From NCBI RefSeq assembly GCF_018531495.1, contig NZ_JAHDTI010000024.1, positions 1-64,000 of the forward strand: DNA of 64,000 nucleotides, in the 5' to 3' direction. The DNA comes from Nonomuraea sediminis. GTDB lineage: Bacteria > Actinomycetota > Actinomycetes > Streptosporangiales > Streptosporangiaceae. This document shows, one piece after another, positions 42,065-51,079 of the stretch. A program made the translations under genes and the position numbers. The notes under the pieces are model-generated. The model was not told the origin of the DNA. It did not search any database and saw nothing but the letters and a program-made list of their open reading frames with translations. Numbering within the stretch: position 1 is the first letter of the stretch; every line of letters starts with the position of its first letter.

Positions 42065-44773
42065 ATGAAGTTGTACGGCCGCGCGGCGGAGCAAGAGACG
42101 GTCGGCCGGCTGCTCAACGCCGGTCCCGGTGCGCTGGTCGTGCGCGGCGAGGCGGGCATCGGCAAATCGGCGCTGCTGGAGCATGCGGCCATCGACTTCC
42201 CAGGCCGGATGCTGCGGGTGAACGGGGTCGAATCCGAGGCCGAGCTGCCCTTCGCCGCCCTGCACCTACTCCTGCGGCCGGTCCTGGATCGCATCGACGC
42301 TCTACCACGGCAGCAGGCCGACGCGCTGACAAGCGCGCTGGGGATGGGCGCGGCCCGCCCGGGAGACCGGTTTCTCATCGGCCTTGCCACGCTGAGCCTG
42401 CTCGACGAGTTGTCGGCCGACGGCCCGCTGCTCTGCGTGGTCGACGACGCCCAGTGGCTGGACCAGGAATCGGCCGACGCGTTGCTGTTCGCCGTGCGTC
42501 GTCTGCACGCCGAGCCGGTCGTCTTCCTGTTCGCGGCCAGGGATGAGGGCGGGTCCTTTCCCGCTCCTGGCGTACCTGAGCTGTGGCTGGCGGGTCTGGA
42601 TCCGGAGGCGGCGGGACAGCTGCTCGCCGAGAGCTCCGCCGGCCTGGCGCTGGCCGTACGGGAGCAGATCGTCGCCGAGGCCCAGGGCAATCCGCTGGCG
42701 CTGCTCGAGCTGCCGCGCACGCTCACCGCGGAGCAGCGGGTGGGCGGGTTCACGCCGATGTCGCTGGGCGGCGCCGAGCCCGTGTCCAGCCGGGTGCTGG
42801 CCGGCTTTCGCGCACGGATCGAGGCGCTGCCCGCGGCATCGCGGCGGTGTGTGCTGGTGGCGGCGCTGGACGACCGCAGGGCCCTCGACACTCTCAGCCG
42901 CGCCCTGGGCGATCTGGACGCCTCGCTCGCCGACTTCGCACCCGCGGAGCGTGCGGGATTGCTCCAGGTCACCACGGCTGGAGTGGCGTTCCGCCATCCA
43001 CTGGTGGCGACGGCCGCGCGGCTCGCGGGTGATGTGGCCCAGCGGATGGCCGCCCATCGCGCGCTGGCCGGAGCCGTCGACGACGATCGCCGCGCCTGGC
43101 ACCTGGCGGCGGTGACCACGGGCCCCGATGAGCTGGTGGCCAGGGAACTGGAAGCCGTCGCCGCGCGGGCACGGCGCCGAGGCGGCCAGGCGGCTGTCTC
43201 AACCGCCTACGAGCGAGCCGCTGAGCTGTCCTCCGACTCCCCGTCGGCGGCCCGTCGCCTGGCCGCCGCGGCCTCGGCCGCTGGAGCCGCGGGACTTGCC
43301 GCTCGCGCCGCCGACCTCGCCGCCCGTGCCGAACGCCGCATCAATGATCTGTCCGGCACCGCGGTGATCGCGGACCTGGCGCTGGTGCGGGCGACGCTGG
43401 CGTTCGAGGCCGATCGACCGCTGGAGGCGATCCGGCTTCTCCACGACACCGTCGTGACCCTGGGTGATCGTGATCCGGCGGCGACGCTGTCCATGCTGGG
43501 GCTGGCCACCGTCTACACCTGGATGTCCAGCGCGCATCCCGAGCAGGTGGAACTGGCCCGCCGTACCGAGGAGCTGACTCCGTCGGCGGGGGACGGCCGG
43601 ATCCTTGCGCTCAATCAGGCGGTGCGGCGGCTGCTGGAGGGCGACGTCGCGGCCGCCGTCCTCGTGCCGGACGGGCTCGGCCGGGATGAGCAGCTGCCGT
43701 TCGAGTTGCGGGTGCTGGCCGCCTACCTCGGGCTGGCGTGCGGTGGCCATCGCACGATGCTCGAGGACGCCACCCGCCTGGTCGAGGACTGCCGCAGCAC
43801 GGGGCGGATCGGGCGGTTGTCGCAGGCGCTGCGGGTGCTGGCCGCGGCCCAGGTGGTCAGCGGGCGGCACCCCGCCGCGCGGGCGAGCGTCGAGGAGGGG
43901 CTGCGCGTCGCCATGGATCTGGGCCAGTCTCAGTGGGGCAGCTATCTCACAGGGCTGGCCGCGTGGCTGGCGGGCGTCGCGGGTGCAGAGGAGGAATGCC
44001 TGGCCATGGCCGCCAGGAGCGCCGGACAGGGAGGCGATGAGGTTCGGCTGCTCGGTCTGGGCTGGGCGACCTATGCGCGGTGCGTGCTGGATCTTGGACT
44101 GGGCCGCTACGAGTCGGCCCTGGCACGGCTGGACCGCGCCATCGACGGTCCCGCCGGACATGCGCTGGTCTGGCTGCATGCCTATCCCGACTATGTCGAG
44201 GCCGCGGTCCGAGCGGGCGATCCGGGGCGGTCGGAGCGGGCACTGGCCCGCTTCGCTGCCTGGGCGAAGGTGATCAAGCAGCCGTGGGCGACGGCCGTGC
44301 TGCTCCGCTGCCGGGCCCTGCTGGCTGACGGCGACGAGGCCGCAGAACTGTACGAGCGTGCGCTCGCCCTTCATCAGCGCAGCGACCAGCCCTTCGACCA
44401 GGCGCGCACCGAACTCCTGTATGGCGAGTGGCTGCGCCGCCACCAGCGCCGCGCCGAAGCCCGGCCCCATCTCCAGGTCGCCCTCGAGACCTTCGACCGG
44501 CTCGGCGCCCGCCCGTGGGCCGAGCGCGCCGCGACCGAACTGCGCGCCGCCGGCGCCAGCCAACGGGACCGTCCGCACGATTCGGACCCGCTGGCCGCGC
44601 TCACCCCCCAAGAGCTCCATGTCGTACGGCTGGCCGCCACGGGAGCCAGCAATCGCGAGATCGGTGCCCAGCTGTTTCTGAGCCCGCGTACGGTCGCCTA
44701 CCACCTGTACAAGGCCTTCCCCAAGCTCGGCATCACCTCACGCGCGGAACTGGCCAAGTACGTGATGACCTAA
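42065..44773 (+). CDS. Large ATP-binding LuxR-family (LAL) regulator
   Basis: The 902-residue protein has an N-terminal AAA/STAND ATPase with Walker A GEAGIGKSALL (28-38) and Walker B LLCVVDDAQWLD (~123-134). A long TPR-like helical middle follows. A C-terminal LuxR HTH (LTPQELHVVRLAATGASNREI, GAQLFLSPRTVAYHL) occupies the last ~60 residues. LAL regulators are typically pathway-specific activators of secondary metabolism or sugar use. It lies upstream of the coupled M24/SRPBCC/MBL operon on the same strand (79-base gap) and is the best candidate for its activator. Confidence 0.94.
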   Translation: MKLYGRAAEQETVGRLLNAGPGALVVRGEAGIGKSALLEHAAIDFPGRMLRVNGVESEAELPFAALHLLLRPVLDRIDALPRQQADALTSALGMGAARPGDRFLIGLATLSLLDELSADGPLLCVVDDAQWLDQESADALLFAVRRLHAEPVVFLFAARDEGGSFPAPGVPELWLAGLDPEAAGQLLAESSAGLALAVREQIVAEAQGNPLALLELPRTLTAEQRVGGFTPMSLGGAEPVSSRVLAGFRARIEALPAASRRCVLVAALDDRRALDTLSRALGDLDASLADFAPAERAGLLQVTTAGVAFRHPLVATAARLAGDVAQRMAAHRALAGAVDDDRRAWHLAAVTTGPDELVARELEAVAARARRRGGQAAVSTAYERAAELSSDSPSAARRLAAAASAAGAAGLAARAADLAARAERRINDLSGTAVIADLALVRATLAFEADRPLEAIRLLHDTVVTLGDRDPAATLSMLGLATVYTWMSSAHPEQVELARRTEELTPSAGDGRILALNQAVRRLLEGDVAAAVLVPDGLGRDEQLPFELRVLAAYLGLACGGHRTMLEDATRLVEDCRSTGRIGRLSQALRVLAAAQVVSGRHPAARASVEEGLRVAMDLGQSQWGSYLTGLAAWLAGVAGAEEECLAMAARSAGQGGDEVRLLGLGWATYARCVLDLGLGRYESALARLDRAIDGPAGHALVWLHAYPDYVEAAVRAGDPGRSERALARFAAWAKVIKQPWATAVLLRCRALLADGDEAAELYERALALHQRSDQPFDQARTELLYGEWLRRHQRRAEARPHLQVALETFDRLGARPWAERAATELRAAGASQRDRPHDSDPLAALTPQELHVVRLAATGASNREIGAQLFLSPRTVAYHLYKAFPKLGITSRAELAKYVMT

Positions 44774-44852
44774 GCGCGCGGCCGAGCCGTACCGGTCACT
44801 ACGGTCACGTGACGGACGCGGCGCGTCGCCGTACATCCCTAGCGTCAGCGGC

Positions 44853-46100
44853 ATGAACGTCCCCACCTACTCCATCGCCGAGCGGGACCGCCGCTGGGCG
44901 CTCGCCCGGGAGATCATGGAAGCCGAGGGCGTGCAGGCCCTCATCGCCTACGGCGAGCACGAATGCGTCGATCTGGCGCCCTTCGCCCCCGACGTGTACT
45001 TCACCAACGATCGGCCCGGCGCGATCGTCATCTTCTGCCGCGACGCCGATCCGATCGAGCTGACCTGGTCGACGCTGCCGGTGGCCGATCACATCCAGGC
45101 ACGCAGGCGGGGCGAGAGGCTGTGGATCCCGCCGGAGCGCATCCGCGTCGCCAAGCATGCGGCGGGCGTGGTGGAGGTCCTGCGCGAGCACCGCCTCGAG
45201 AGCGCGGCGGTCGGCGTGCTGGGGCTGGACCCTTACCCGCCGTTCCACATCAACCCGATCATGCCGCACGGCTTGTGGAGCCAGGTGCTGGCCGAACTAC
45301 CCGAGGTGACCTTCAAGCCCGTCGGGCTGAGTTATCTGTTCGCCACCATCTGCCAGTCGCAGGAGGAGCTGGCGGTCATCCGGCATTCGGCCGCCACCGG
45401 CGACGCGATGGCCCAGGCGATGCTGGAGGCCGCGCGGCCCGGCGTGACCGAGGCGGACGTCTACGCCGCCGGCATGGCGGCGGCCTTCCGCCGCGGGCTG
45501 GCCGCCCCCGACATGCTGCTGTCGTCCGGGCCCAACCCTATCTCCTGGGGGCCGCCCGCCTGGTCTTACCGGCCGCAGGCGCCGCGCGTCATCGAGGACG
45601 GCGACGTCGTCATGGCCGAGGTGTTCTGCCGGTTCGGCATGAAGGAGACCCAGCACCAGGTCGCCATCGCCGTCGGCGAGCCGCACCAGGCCATCGAGGC
45701 GGGCGCGAAGGTGGCGCGCGCCAGCTACGAGGCCGGCCTGGCCGCGGCCCGTCCGGGCAACACCTTCGGCGACCTGGTCGAGGCCATGCAAGGCCCGCTG
45801 CGCGACGCCGATGCCTGGAACGTCCACCCGCTGGTGCACACGCTCAACCCGATGGGCCCGGTCTGCGGCTTCGGTCCGGGCCTGCGCCGCTTGCCCGAGG
45901 CTGCCGAGTACGGCCGGCTGTTCGACCTGCCGACCATGGGCGGCGAGCTGCCGCTGGCGCCCGGCATGACCTTCGCTTTCGAGCCCAACGCCGTCATCGG
46001 CGAGCACCTGGTCAACCTAGGCGGCACCGTCGTCATCGGCGACGACGAGCCCATCGAGCTCAACCCTTTCACCGCTCAGCTGCTGAGGAGCACGTCGTGA
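44853..46100 (+). CDS. M24 (pita-bread) family protein, peptidase/creatinase-like
   Basis: The 415-residue protein has a creatinase-type N-terminal domain (~1-165) and a C-terminal pita-bread domain (~175-410; EELAVIRHSAATGDAMAQAML at its start). The metal-site strands are atypical: the usual Asp positions read Glu in DGDVVMAEVF and MKETQHQVAI, and the last acidic ligand near LGGTVVIGDDEP is not obvious. It may be a non-metal creatinase-like hydrolase rather than an Xaa-Pro peptidase. It is the first gene of a three-gene operon with stop/start overlaps. Confidence 0.85.
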   Translation: MNVPTYSIAERDRRWALAREIMEAEGVQALIAYGEHECVDLAPFAPDVYFTNDRPGAIVIFCRDADPIELTWSTLPVADHIQARRRGERLWIPPERIRVAKHAAGVVEVLREHRLESAAVGVLGLDPYPPFHINPIMPHGLWSQVLAELPEVTFKPVGLSYLFATICQSQEELAVIRHSAATGDAMAQAMLEAARPGVTEADVYAAGMAAAFRRGLAAPDMLLSSGPNPISWGPPAWSYRPQAPRVIEDGDVVMAEVFCRFGMKETQHQVAIAVGEPHQAIEAGAKVARASYEAGLAAARPGNTFGDLVEAMQGPLRDADAWNVHPLVHTLNPMGPVCGFGPGLRRLPEAAEYGRLFDLPTMGGELPLAPGMTFAFEPNAVIGEHLVNLGGTVVIGDDEPIELNPFTAQLLRSTS

Positions 46101-46504
46101 TCACCATCGACCACGTGGCCGGCTATGCGCGGCCGCCGCAGGAGATCTTCGCGGTCCTGTCCGATCTGGAAGGCTATCCCCGCTGGCAGGTCGACGTGCT
46201 GGAAGCACGGCGCACCGAGGAGGGGGTCGCCCAGGTGCGGAAGGTGATGGGGCGGCGCGCCGAGATCGACCTCAACGTCACCGAGTTCCTCCCTGGCGAG
46301 CGACTCACCCTCCAGACCGCCGCCGGCACCCGGCCCGGCGTCACGCAGAGCTACGTCGTACGGCCGGCAGGACAGGGCAGCGAGGTGGCGTTCCACCTGG
46401 AGCTCGACGGGGTGCCGAAGATGGCGGAGCACCTGGTCAAGGCCCAGCTGGGCAAGCAGGTCCCGCTGATGTTCGAGCGCCTCGGCGCGCTCCTGGAGGC
46501 ATGA
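46097..46504 (+). CDS. SRPBCC (START-like) small-molecule binding protein
   Basis: The 135-residue protein has the helix-grip fold signature: IDHVAGYARPPQEIFAVLSD at the start, YPRWQVDVLEARRTEEG, and a long C-terminal helix (MAEHLVKAQLGKQVPLMFERLGALL). Members bind hydrophobic ligands or act as cyclases/dehydratases. GTG 46097 overlaps the previous TGA, and its own stop overlaps the next ATG, so the three proteins are coproduced. Confidence 0.85.
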   Translation: MITIDHVAGYARPPQEIFAVLSDLEGYPRWQVDVLEARRTEEGVAQVRKVMGRRAEIDLNVTEFLPGERLTLQTAAGTRPGVTQSYVVRPAGQGSEVAFHLELDGVPKMAEHLVKAQLGKQVPLMFERLGALLEA

Positions 46505-47490
46505 TGCGCATCCCCGAGCGCGAAATCGCCGAGCGGCCCAGCGGCTACGCCGGCCCCAACCTCTCGCCCGTAGGCCTGCAGCTGCTCCCGCGGTCCCTGG
46601 CCGACGGCGTCCATGCGCTCATGGCCAACATCCCGCCCAAGGACAACAACGGGCTCATCGTCGGCCGCGACGCCGCCCTGATCGTCGACGCCGGGATAAC
46701 CCCCGAAATTTCCCGACACATCCAGCAGGTGGCCGCCAACCTGACCGATCGGCCCGCACGCTATCTGGTCAACACGACGTACCACGGTGACCACACCTTC
46801 GGGAACATGGCCTTTCCGAGGGACACCGTCATCGTGTCGTCGCGGCTCAACAAGGAGAACATGACCGACTTCGCCTACGAAAAGCAGGTCAGGTCGGGCA
46901 ACATGTACGGCGACGAGGCACTGTTCGACTCGGTGACCGCATGGCGGACCCCGGACATCGTGTTTGACACCTTCGCCGAGATCGACCTGGGCGGGCGCAC
47001 GGTCCAGCTCTGGCACTTCGGCCCCGGCAACGGCCCCGGCGACACGGTCGTCTACGTCCCCGATGCGCGCGCCGCATGGACCGGCAACCTCCTGTGCCAC
47101 GCGGGCATCGCCCACATGTTGCTGCAGGGCGGCCCCGAACCCTACATCGCCACCCTGCGCAGGATGAAAGAGACACTCCCCGAGTTGGCGACGATCGTGC
47201 CGGGTCACGGGCCCATGGGCGACGGCCACGCGGCCATCGACGCGCTCATCGCCTACCTCGAACGATTGCACGACGAGGTCGTCGACCGCGTGCAGGCGGG
47301 CCTCACGCCGGAGGAGACGATGGCCTCCAGCACAGACCCGTGGGACGAGGGCCTCGATCCGGTGCTTGAGGCCGCACTCGCGACCTACCGGATCCCGCAG
47401 GATCGCGCCAGGCAAGCCATGCTGGACCTGTGCAGGAACCTGCACCGGCTCAACATCCTGGCCACCTACCGCCTCTACGCAGGCGGCTAG
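46501..47490 (+). CDS. Metallo-beta-lactamase-fold hydrolase with altered metal site
   Basis: The 329-residue protein has an MBL fold (DNNGLIVGRDAALIVDAGI, residues ~48-66; VPGHGPMGDG ~233). The canonical HxHxDH reads TYHGDH in LVNTTYHGDHTFGN, so the first His is Thr. The bridging Asp strand reads WTGNLLCHAGIAH, with Asn for Asp. The enzyme may hold one metal or use another mechanism. A C-terminal ~80-residue helical extension (AGLTPEETMASS, DRARQAMLDLCRNLHRLN) follows. It is the last gene of the coupled operon. Confidence 0.85.
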   Translation: MMRIPEREIAERPSGYAGPNLSPVGLQLLPRSLADGVHALMANIPPKDNNGLIVGRDAALIVDAGITPEISRHIQQVAANLTDRPARYLVNTTYHGDHTFGNMAFPRDTVIVSSRLNKENMTDFAYEKQVRSGNMYGDEALFDSVTAWRTPDIVFDTFAEIDLGGRTVQLWHFGPGNGPGDTVVYVPDARAAWTGNLLCHAGIAHMLLQGGPEPYIATLRRMKETLPELATIVPGHGPMGDGHAAIDALIAYLERLHDEVVDRVQAGLTPEETMASSTDPWDEGLDPVLEAALATYRIPQDRARQAMLDLCRNLHRLNILATYRLYAGG

Positions 47491-47749
47491 GAGAAGAGGT
47501 GATAGCGGCACCATCTGCGAGCACGACCCGCTGATGGGTCCACCTGTTGAGCTGGGGGTGGTCTGCCGCTCCTTGCGCGCTGTTCGGTCTGGCTGTACAG
47601 CGGCGCGTCACGCCTCACCCGGAGGGCTGTCCCGGCCCCGCAGCAGGCGAGGAGTACCTCGCCAAGGAGTTGAGCTTTCCGCGCAGGCCGAGAATTCCCA
47701 CTAAGGATTGATCATCCGGTCAGGCGGGGCAGAGGGACGGACGTGGAAC

Positions 47750-47779
47750 GGCCCAGGGCGGTGGGGTACGCCCTGGGCC
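47750..47779. terminator. Perfect hairpin after the M24-SRPBCC-MBL operon
   Basis: GGCCCAGGGCG (47750-47760) pairs perfectly with CGCCCTGGGCC (47769-47779) around an 8-base loop. It lies 260 bases after the operon's stop. There is no T-run, as is usual in high-GC actinomycetes. The ~250 bases between 47491 and 47742 hold no supportable gene. Confidence 0.5.
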
Positions 47780-47960
47780 GTTGGGTGCTGGTGGCCGAAG
47801 AGCAACGAGCGAGCAACCAATGGCGTATCTCGGCCTCGCCAGAGATCATCCATCTCGAACACACCACCGGTGTGGTGGTCAGGCCCATGGAGGACTCGGA
47901 GGTGACGGAACTGCGATAGCTGGGGCTGCTGTGCAACACCAGATTTCGGCAGCGGGAGGT

Positions 47961-48626
47961 TCAGCTTCTACGGGACATGGCGGTGAGTCGTCTGGGATCT
48001 AGCACCACGATGATGCCGGGCTCGATGCGGATGGCGCCTGCCTTGGCGAGGACTCGCAGAGCGCGGTTGACCGTGACCCGCGACAGACCGATCTCCTCGC
48101 CGAGTCCTTGTTGCGCCCCTGGCAGCGTGATCCGGCTCCCTTGTTCGCGCATGGACTCGGCGACCCAGTCCGCGATCTGGACGACCGGCTGCGGCGCGGC
48201 GCGGCGGACATGGGCCCGCCGGTCACGGTTGACCTGCCCCGACAGGTGGCGCAGTACGTGGTCGCGTAGCGCTGGCACTTCGTCGATGAGACCTCGAAGG
48301 AGGCTTGCCGGCAGGAAGCGAACCCGGCAGGCGGCCGAGGCGGTCCAGGTGGCCGTGTGCGCTCCGCCGTCCAGCGCCGCGGCTTTGTCGATCACGCGGG
48401 GCCCCGTCACCGTCGCGAATCGAACTCTCGAGCCGTCGCCGGTGTCGTAAGTGGCAGCCAGGGTCCCCCGCTCAAGAATGACCAGATGCTGAGCCGGGTC
48501 ACCGAAACGCGCAACAGTGGCGCCCGTGGGGACTTCCCGCGGCGGGCACTGCTCGGCGAGCCAGTCGAGGCGCGCATCCTCGAGCATTGAGAACAGAGGT
48601 ACCGCCGCCAGTTTCCCCTTGTCCAC
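47961..48626 (-). CDS. Crp/Fnr-family transcriptional regulator
   Basis: The 221-residue protein has an N-terminal cyclic-nucleotide-binding-like beta-barrel (VPLFSMLEDARLDWLAEQC, then GDPAQHLVILERGTLAATYD) and a C-terminal winged helix with recognition segment LGEEIGLSRVTVNRALRVLAKAG. The phosphate-binding cassette is degenerate, so the ligand is unknown. It is divergent from the YciI/TauE pair; the short palindrome at 48637-48650 between them is a likely binding site. Confidence 0.92.
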   Translation of the reverse strand: MDKGKLAAVPLFSMLEDARLDWLAEQCPPREVPTGATVARFGDPAQHLVILERGTLAATYDTGDGSRVRFATVTGPRVIDKAAALDGGAHTATWTASAACRVRFLPASLLRGLIDEVPALRDHVLRHLSGQVNRDRRAHVRRAAPQPVVQIADWVAESMREQGSRITLPGAQQGLGEEIGLSRVTVNRALRVLAKAGAIRIEPGIIVVLDPRRLTAMSRRS

Positions 48627-48636
48627 GTCTGGGAGA

Positions 48637-48650
48637 GTATCTCGCGATAC
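48637..48650. promoter_or_regulatory. Candidate Crp-type operator
   Basis: GTATC-TCGC-GATAC is an inverted repeat in the 59-base gap between the divergent Crp-family and YciI-like genes. Its position suits autoregulation and control of the neighbour. It differs from the E. coli Crp consensus. Confidence 0.4.
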
Positions 48651-48685
48651 AGCGGCGCGGGCGAGGAGTCCGTACCGTTCCCTCC

Positions 48686-48955
48686 GTGATCTGCGTAGAA
48701 CTGTCCTTTACCAACGACCGCGCGCGTCTGGCGGCGCGGCCCGCTCACCGGGAACGGTTGCGTGCGCTGTATGAACAGGGCGCTCTGCTTCTGGCCGGCC
48801 CTTGGGAGGACGACTCGGGGGCGTTGCTGGTCTTCACCGTCGACCGTGCACGGGTGGATCGGATCATGGCCGAGGATCCGTACTACTCCACGGCGGGTGT
48901 CGACGTCGTCTCGCTGCGCGTGTGGTGTCCCATTCTGAAGCCTGAACATGGTTGA
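48686..48955 (+). CDS. YciI-like protein
   Basis: The 89-residue protein matches the YCII dimeric alpha/beta fold (ARLAARPAHRERLRALYEQGAL, GPWEDDSGALLVFTVDRA, DPYYSTAGVDVVSLRVW). The His and Asp positions proposed as a catalytic pair in this family are kept. The exact role is unknown. GTG 48686 has no clear ribosome site, so a leaderless transcript is possible. Its stop overlaps the TTG start of the permease gene at 48952. Confidence 0.85.
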   Translation: MICVELSFTNDRARLAARPAHRERLRALYEQGALLLAGPWEDDSGALLVFTVDRARVDRIMAEDPYYSTAGVDVVSLRVWCPILKPEHG

Positions 48956-49701
48956 ACAGAACTGATCTGGTGATATCCGCAGGTCTTCTGGCAATGCCGG
49001 TGATTGTCGTGGTGGCGGCCCTCGCTCAGGGGATCACAGGTTTTGGGTTCGCACTGGTCGCTGCGCCCTTGTTCGCGGTGGTCGCAGGCCCCAAGGAGTC
49101 GGTGGTGGCTCTGTGCTTGATCGCCCTGCCGATCAACGCCTGGTCGTCGCTACGTCATCGCCGGGTGGCCTGCCGCGGTGTCGCTGTCCGGATGGTGGCG
49201 GCTGCCGCGGCAGTCGCGCCAGTCGGAGTGTGGTTGCTATCGGTGCTGAGTGACCGGGTCATGCAGGGGGTGGTCGGGGTTGTGGTCCTCTGCTTGACGG
49301 TGACACTGATCAGGGGCGTCAGGGTCAGCAGTCGTGGAGGTCTCCTCGATCTGCTCGGCGGCGCCTGTGCAGGAATCCTGTCGACGAGCACAGGAACGAA
49401 CGGGCCTCCGCTGGTGATCGCAATGCAGATACAAGGCATTTCCGGGCCTCGACTGCGAGCGACTCTCGCGTGGGTGTTCTTCGCCAGCGGGCTCGTCAGC
49501 CTGGCTCTGCTCAACGCTGCCGGGTCCGTGAATACGGAGTCCCTGATCAGTGCCGGCATCGGCTGGCCGTTCGCCTTCGTTGGTCGTCAGATCGGCGAGC
49601 GAGTAGCTGGACTACTGGCCCCTCGTTGGGGCGAGGGTTTCGTGGCCATTCTGCTGTTCGCCAGTGCTGCCACCGCGATCGTCACTGCGATGAAGAGTTG
49701 A
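48952..49701 (+). CDS. TauE/SafE-family sulfite/anion exporter
   Basis: The 249-residue membrane protein has seven to eight TM segments and the two half-repeats of the TauE/SafE family (AALAQGITGFGFALVAAPLFAV near 22-43; GGACAGILSTSTGTNGPPLVI near 137-157). It may export sulfite, sulfoacetate or another small organic anion. TTG start, four-base overlap with the YciI-like gene, and both probably under the divergent Crp-family regulator. Confidence 0.9.
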   Translation: MNRTDLVISAGLLAMPVIVVVAALAQGITGFGFALVAAPLFAVVAGPKESVVALCLIALPINAWSSLRHRRVACRGVAVRMVAAAAAVAPVGVWLLSVLSDRVMQGVVGVVVLCLTVTLIRGVRVSSRGGLLDLLGGACAGILSTSTGTNGPPLVIAMQIQGISGPRLRATLAWVFFASGLVSLALLNAAGSVNTESLISAGIGWPFAFVGRQIGERVAGLLAPRWGEGFVAILLFASAATAIVTAMKS

Positions 49702-49820
49702 GGGGTGTCTGGCTGAGATGGGGTCGGCGCAGCTTGGAGCACGCCGGGCCCGGCGACCGAAGGATCCACCGCCAGGAAATGGCGGCAACAAGCCCTGATG
49801 AACAACCAACAGGAGTAACC

Positions 49821-50207
49821 ATGACCACCCTCATCACCGGCGCCCGCGGCAAGGTCGGTCAGGCGGTCATCAACCGCCACCATTCCGCTGGCCTCTCCGT
49901 CCGCGCCGCCAGCGCCAAGCCCGACGAGCTGACTGTCCCGGCCGGTGTCGAAGCTTGGTGCCTGACGGTGCTGACCAACGCGGTCATCACGTGGGTCGAG
50001 TACTACCAGCTCGCCGTCAAAAACCTGCGCGCCGGCGGCCGGGATGTGCCTGATGAGCTGCTGGCCTACATCTCCCCGGCCCACAGCGAGAACGTCAACT
50101 TCTTCGGCGTCATCACCGTCGACGTCGAAGCCGAGCTCGCCGAACTCGACGGAGGCGGCTGGCGCCCCTTGCGCCCGGCCGCTGTTGAGCCGAACCTGCG
50201 CCCATGA
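49821..50207 (+). pseudogene. Chimera: NmrA-like reductase start fused to a Tn3 transposase end
   Basis: Residues 1-~45 (TTLITGARGKVGQAVINRHHS, then AGVEAW) are the N-terminal Rossmann start of an NmrA/SDR-like NAD(P) protein with GGAG-type ribosome site. From residue ~46 the frame switches without a shift to the C-terminal end of a Tn3-family transposase (CLTVLTNAVITWVEYYQLAV, VPDELLAYISPAHSENVNFFG, DVEAELAELDGGGWRPLRPA). The joint is at ~49955. It is an in-frame fusion created by insertion or deletion; no known activity. Confidence 0.75.
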
Positions 50208-50310
50208 CGGGTTCTTGGGGGGCTGGGTAAGGTTCCGGGTCTGGCCGAACGCCGAGCCGCCATGTGCGTGGGCTTGGAGGAGCGAGGCGGGGAGAGGAGT
50301 GGGCCCGCAT

Positions 50311-50916
50311 TCAACTGCCGAGGGCGCGCTTTTGTGGGTGGATCGCCTCGCCGCGGGCGAGCATGTCAACGAACTGGGTGATACGGCGGGCTCGGGTCTC
50401 GGCGCGTTTGGCGTTCGCGATCCGATAGAGAACGGCGTAGCGGTTCTGGGAGGTGAGGATGTCGAACATCGCTTGTGCCTGGGGTTTCGCGGCCAATGCG
50501 GCGGCCAGGTCGGCTGGTACCTCGATGCCGGCTTGTCCCGCGTAGGCCGTGTCCCAGCGGCCGTCGGCTTTGGCGCGTTCGACCTCGGTCGTTCCGGCCG
50601 GATGCATCCGGCCCTCGCTGATCAGACGGGTGACGATGGAAACGTTCCGCGCTGACCAGGGACTTTGCCTTCCGCGAGGGGTGAAGCGCCGGCAGAAGGT
50701 GATCCCATCCCGCCGTCGTAGCCGACCATCGATCCAGCCGTGGCACAGGGCTTCGTCGAGCGCCTGGTCATAGGTCAGGCTGGTGGGCCGGGTCGTGTTC
50801 TGCTTGGCGAGGACCAGCCATACCCCTGCCGAGCTGTCGTGGTGCCTGCTGAGCCACTCCCGCCAGGCTCGGGAATCGGTAACGGTCAGTTCCAGTAGTT
50901 CGTTGCTCATCGTCAT
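50311..50916 (-). CDS. YdeI/OmpD-associated family protein
   Basis: About 201 residues from ATG 50916 (GAGGGG 5 bases upstream; an 11-residue longer start at 50949 is less well placed). The family signature is clear: SRAWREWLSRHHDSSAGVWLV, LTYDQALDEALCHGWIDGRL, FTPRGRQSPWSARNV, then ADLAAALAAKPQAQAMFDILT and a basic C-terminal helix (RYAVLYRIANAKRAETRARRI). The biochemical role is poorly known; some members are linked to resistance against bacteriocins. No partner on the same strand. Confidence 0.88.
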   Translation of the reverse strand: MTMSNELLELTVTDSRAWREWLSRHHDSSAGVWLVLAKQNTTRPTSLTYDQALDEALCHGWIDGRLRRRDGITFCRRFTPRGRQSPWSARNVSIVTRLISEGRMHPAGTTEVERAKADGRWDTAYAGQAGIEVPADLAAALAAKPQAQAMFDILTSQNRYAVLYRIANAKRAETRARRITQFVDMLARGEAIHPQKRALGS

Positions 50917-51079
50917 GTGCCCCTCATGATCATCAAAGTCGGCGGTCACCCCGAAGGTGGGAGCCCAGGACGGGGGCCTGCCGGAAAGTGGCGCTGGATC
51001 GGTCAGCGGTGGAGCTGGCCGATCACGTCCTTCGTCACGTCGCCACCGCGGCCTCTGGACAGATGACGCCCGCCCGCCT

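Noticed and set aside
42065..44773. The LAL regulator as cluster-situated activator of the encapsulin operon
   Set aside because: It lies over 10 kb away beyond several broken genes, and directly precedes another operon, so a local target is more likely.
47743..47919. A 58-codon plus-strand gene starting GTG 47743
   Set aside because: Its first codons coincide with a perfect 11-bp hairpin better explained as a terminator, and no family is recognised; it remains a weak possibility.
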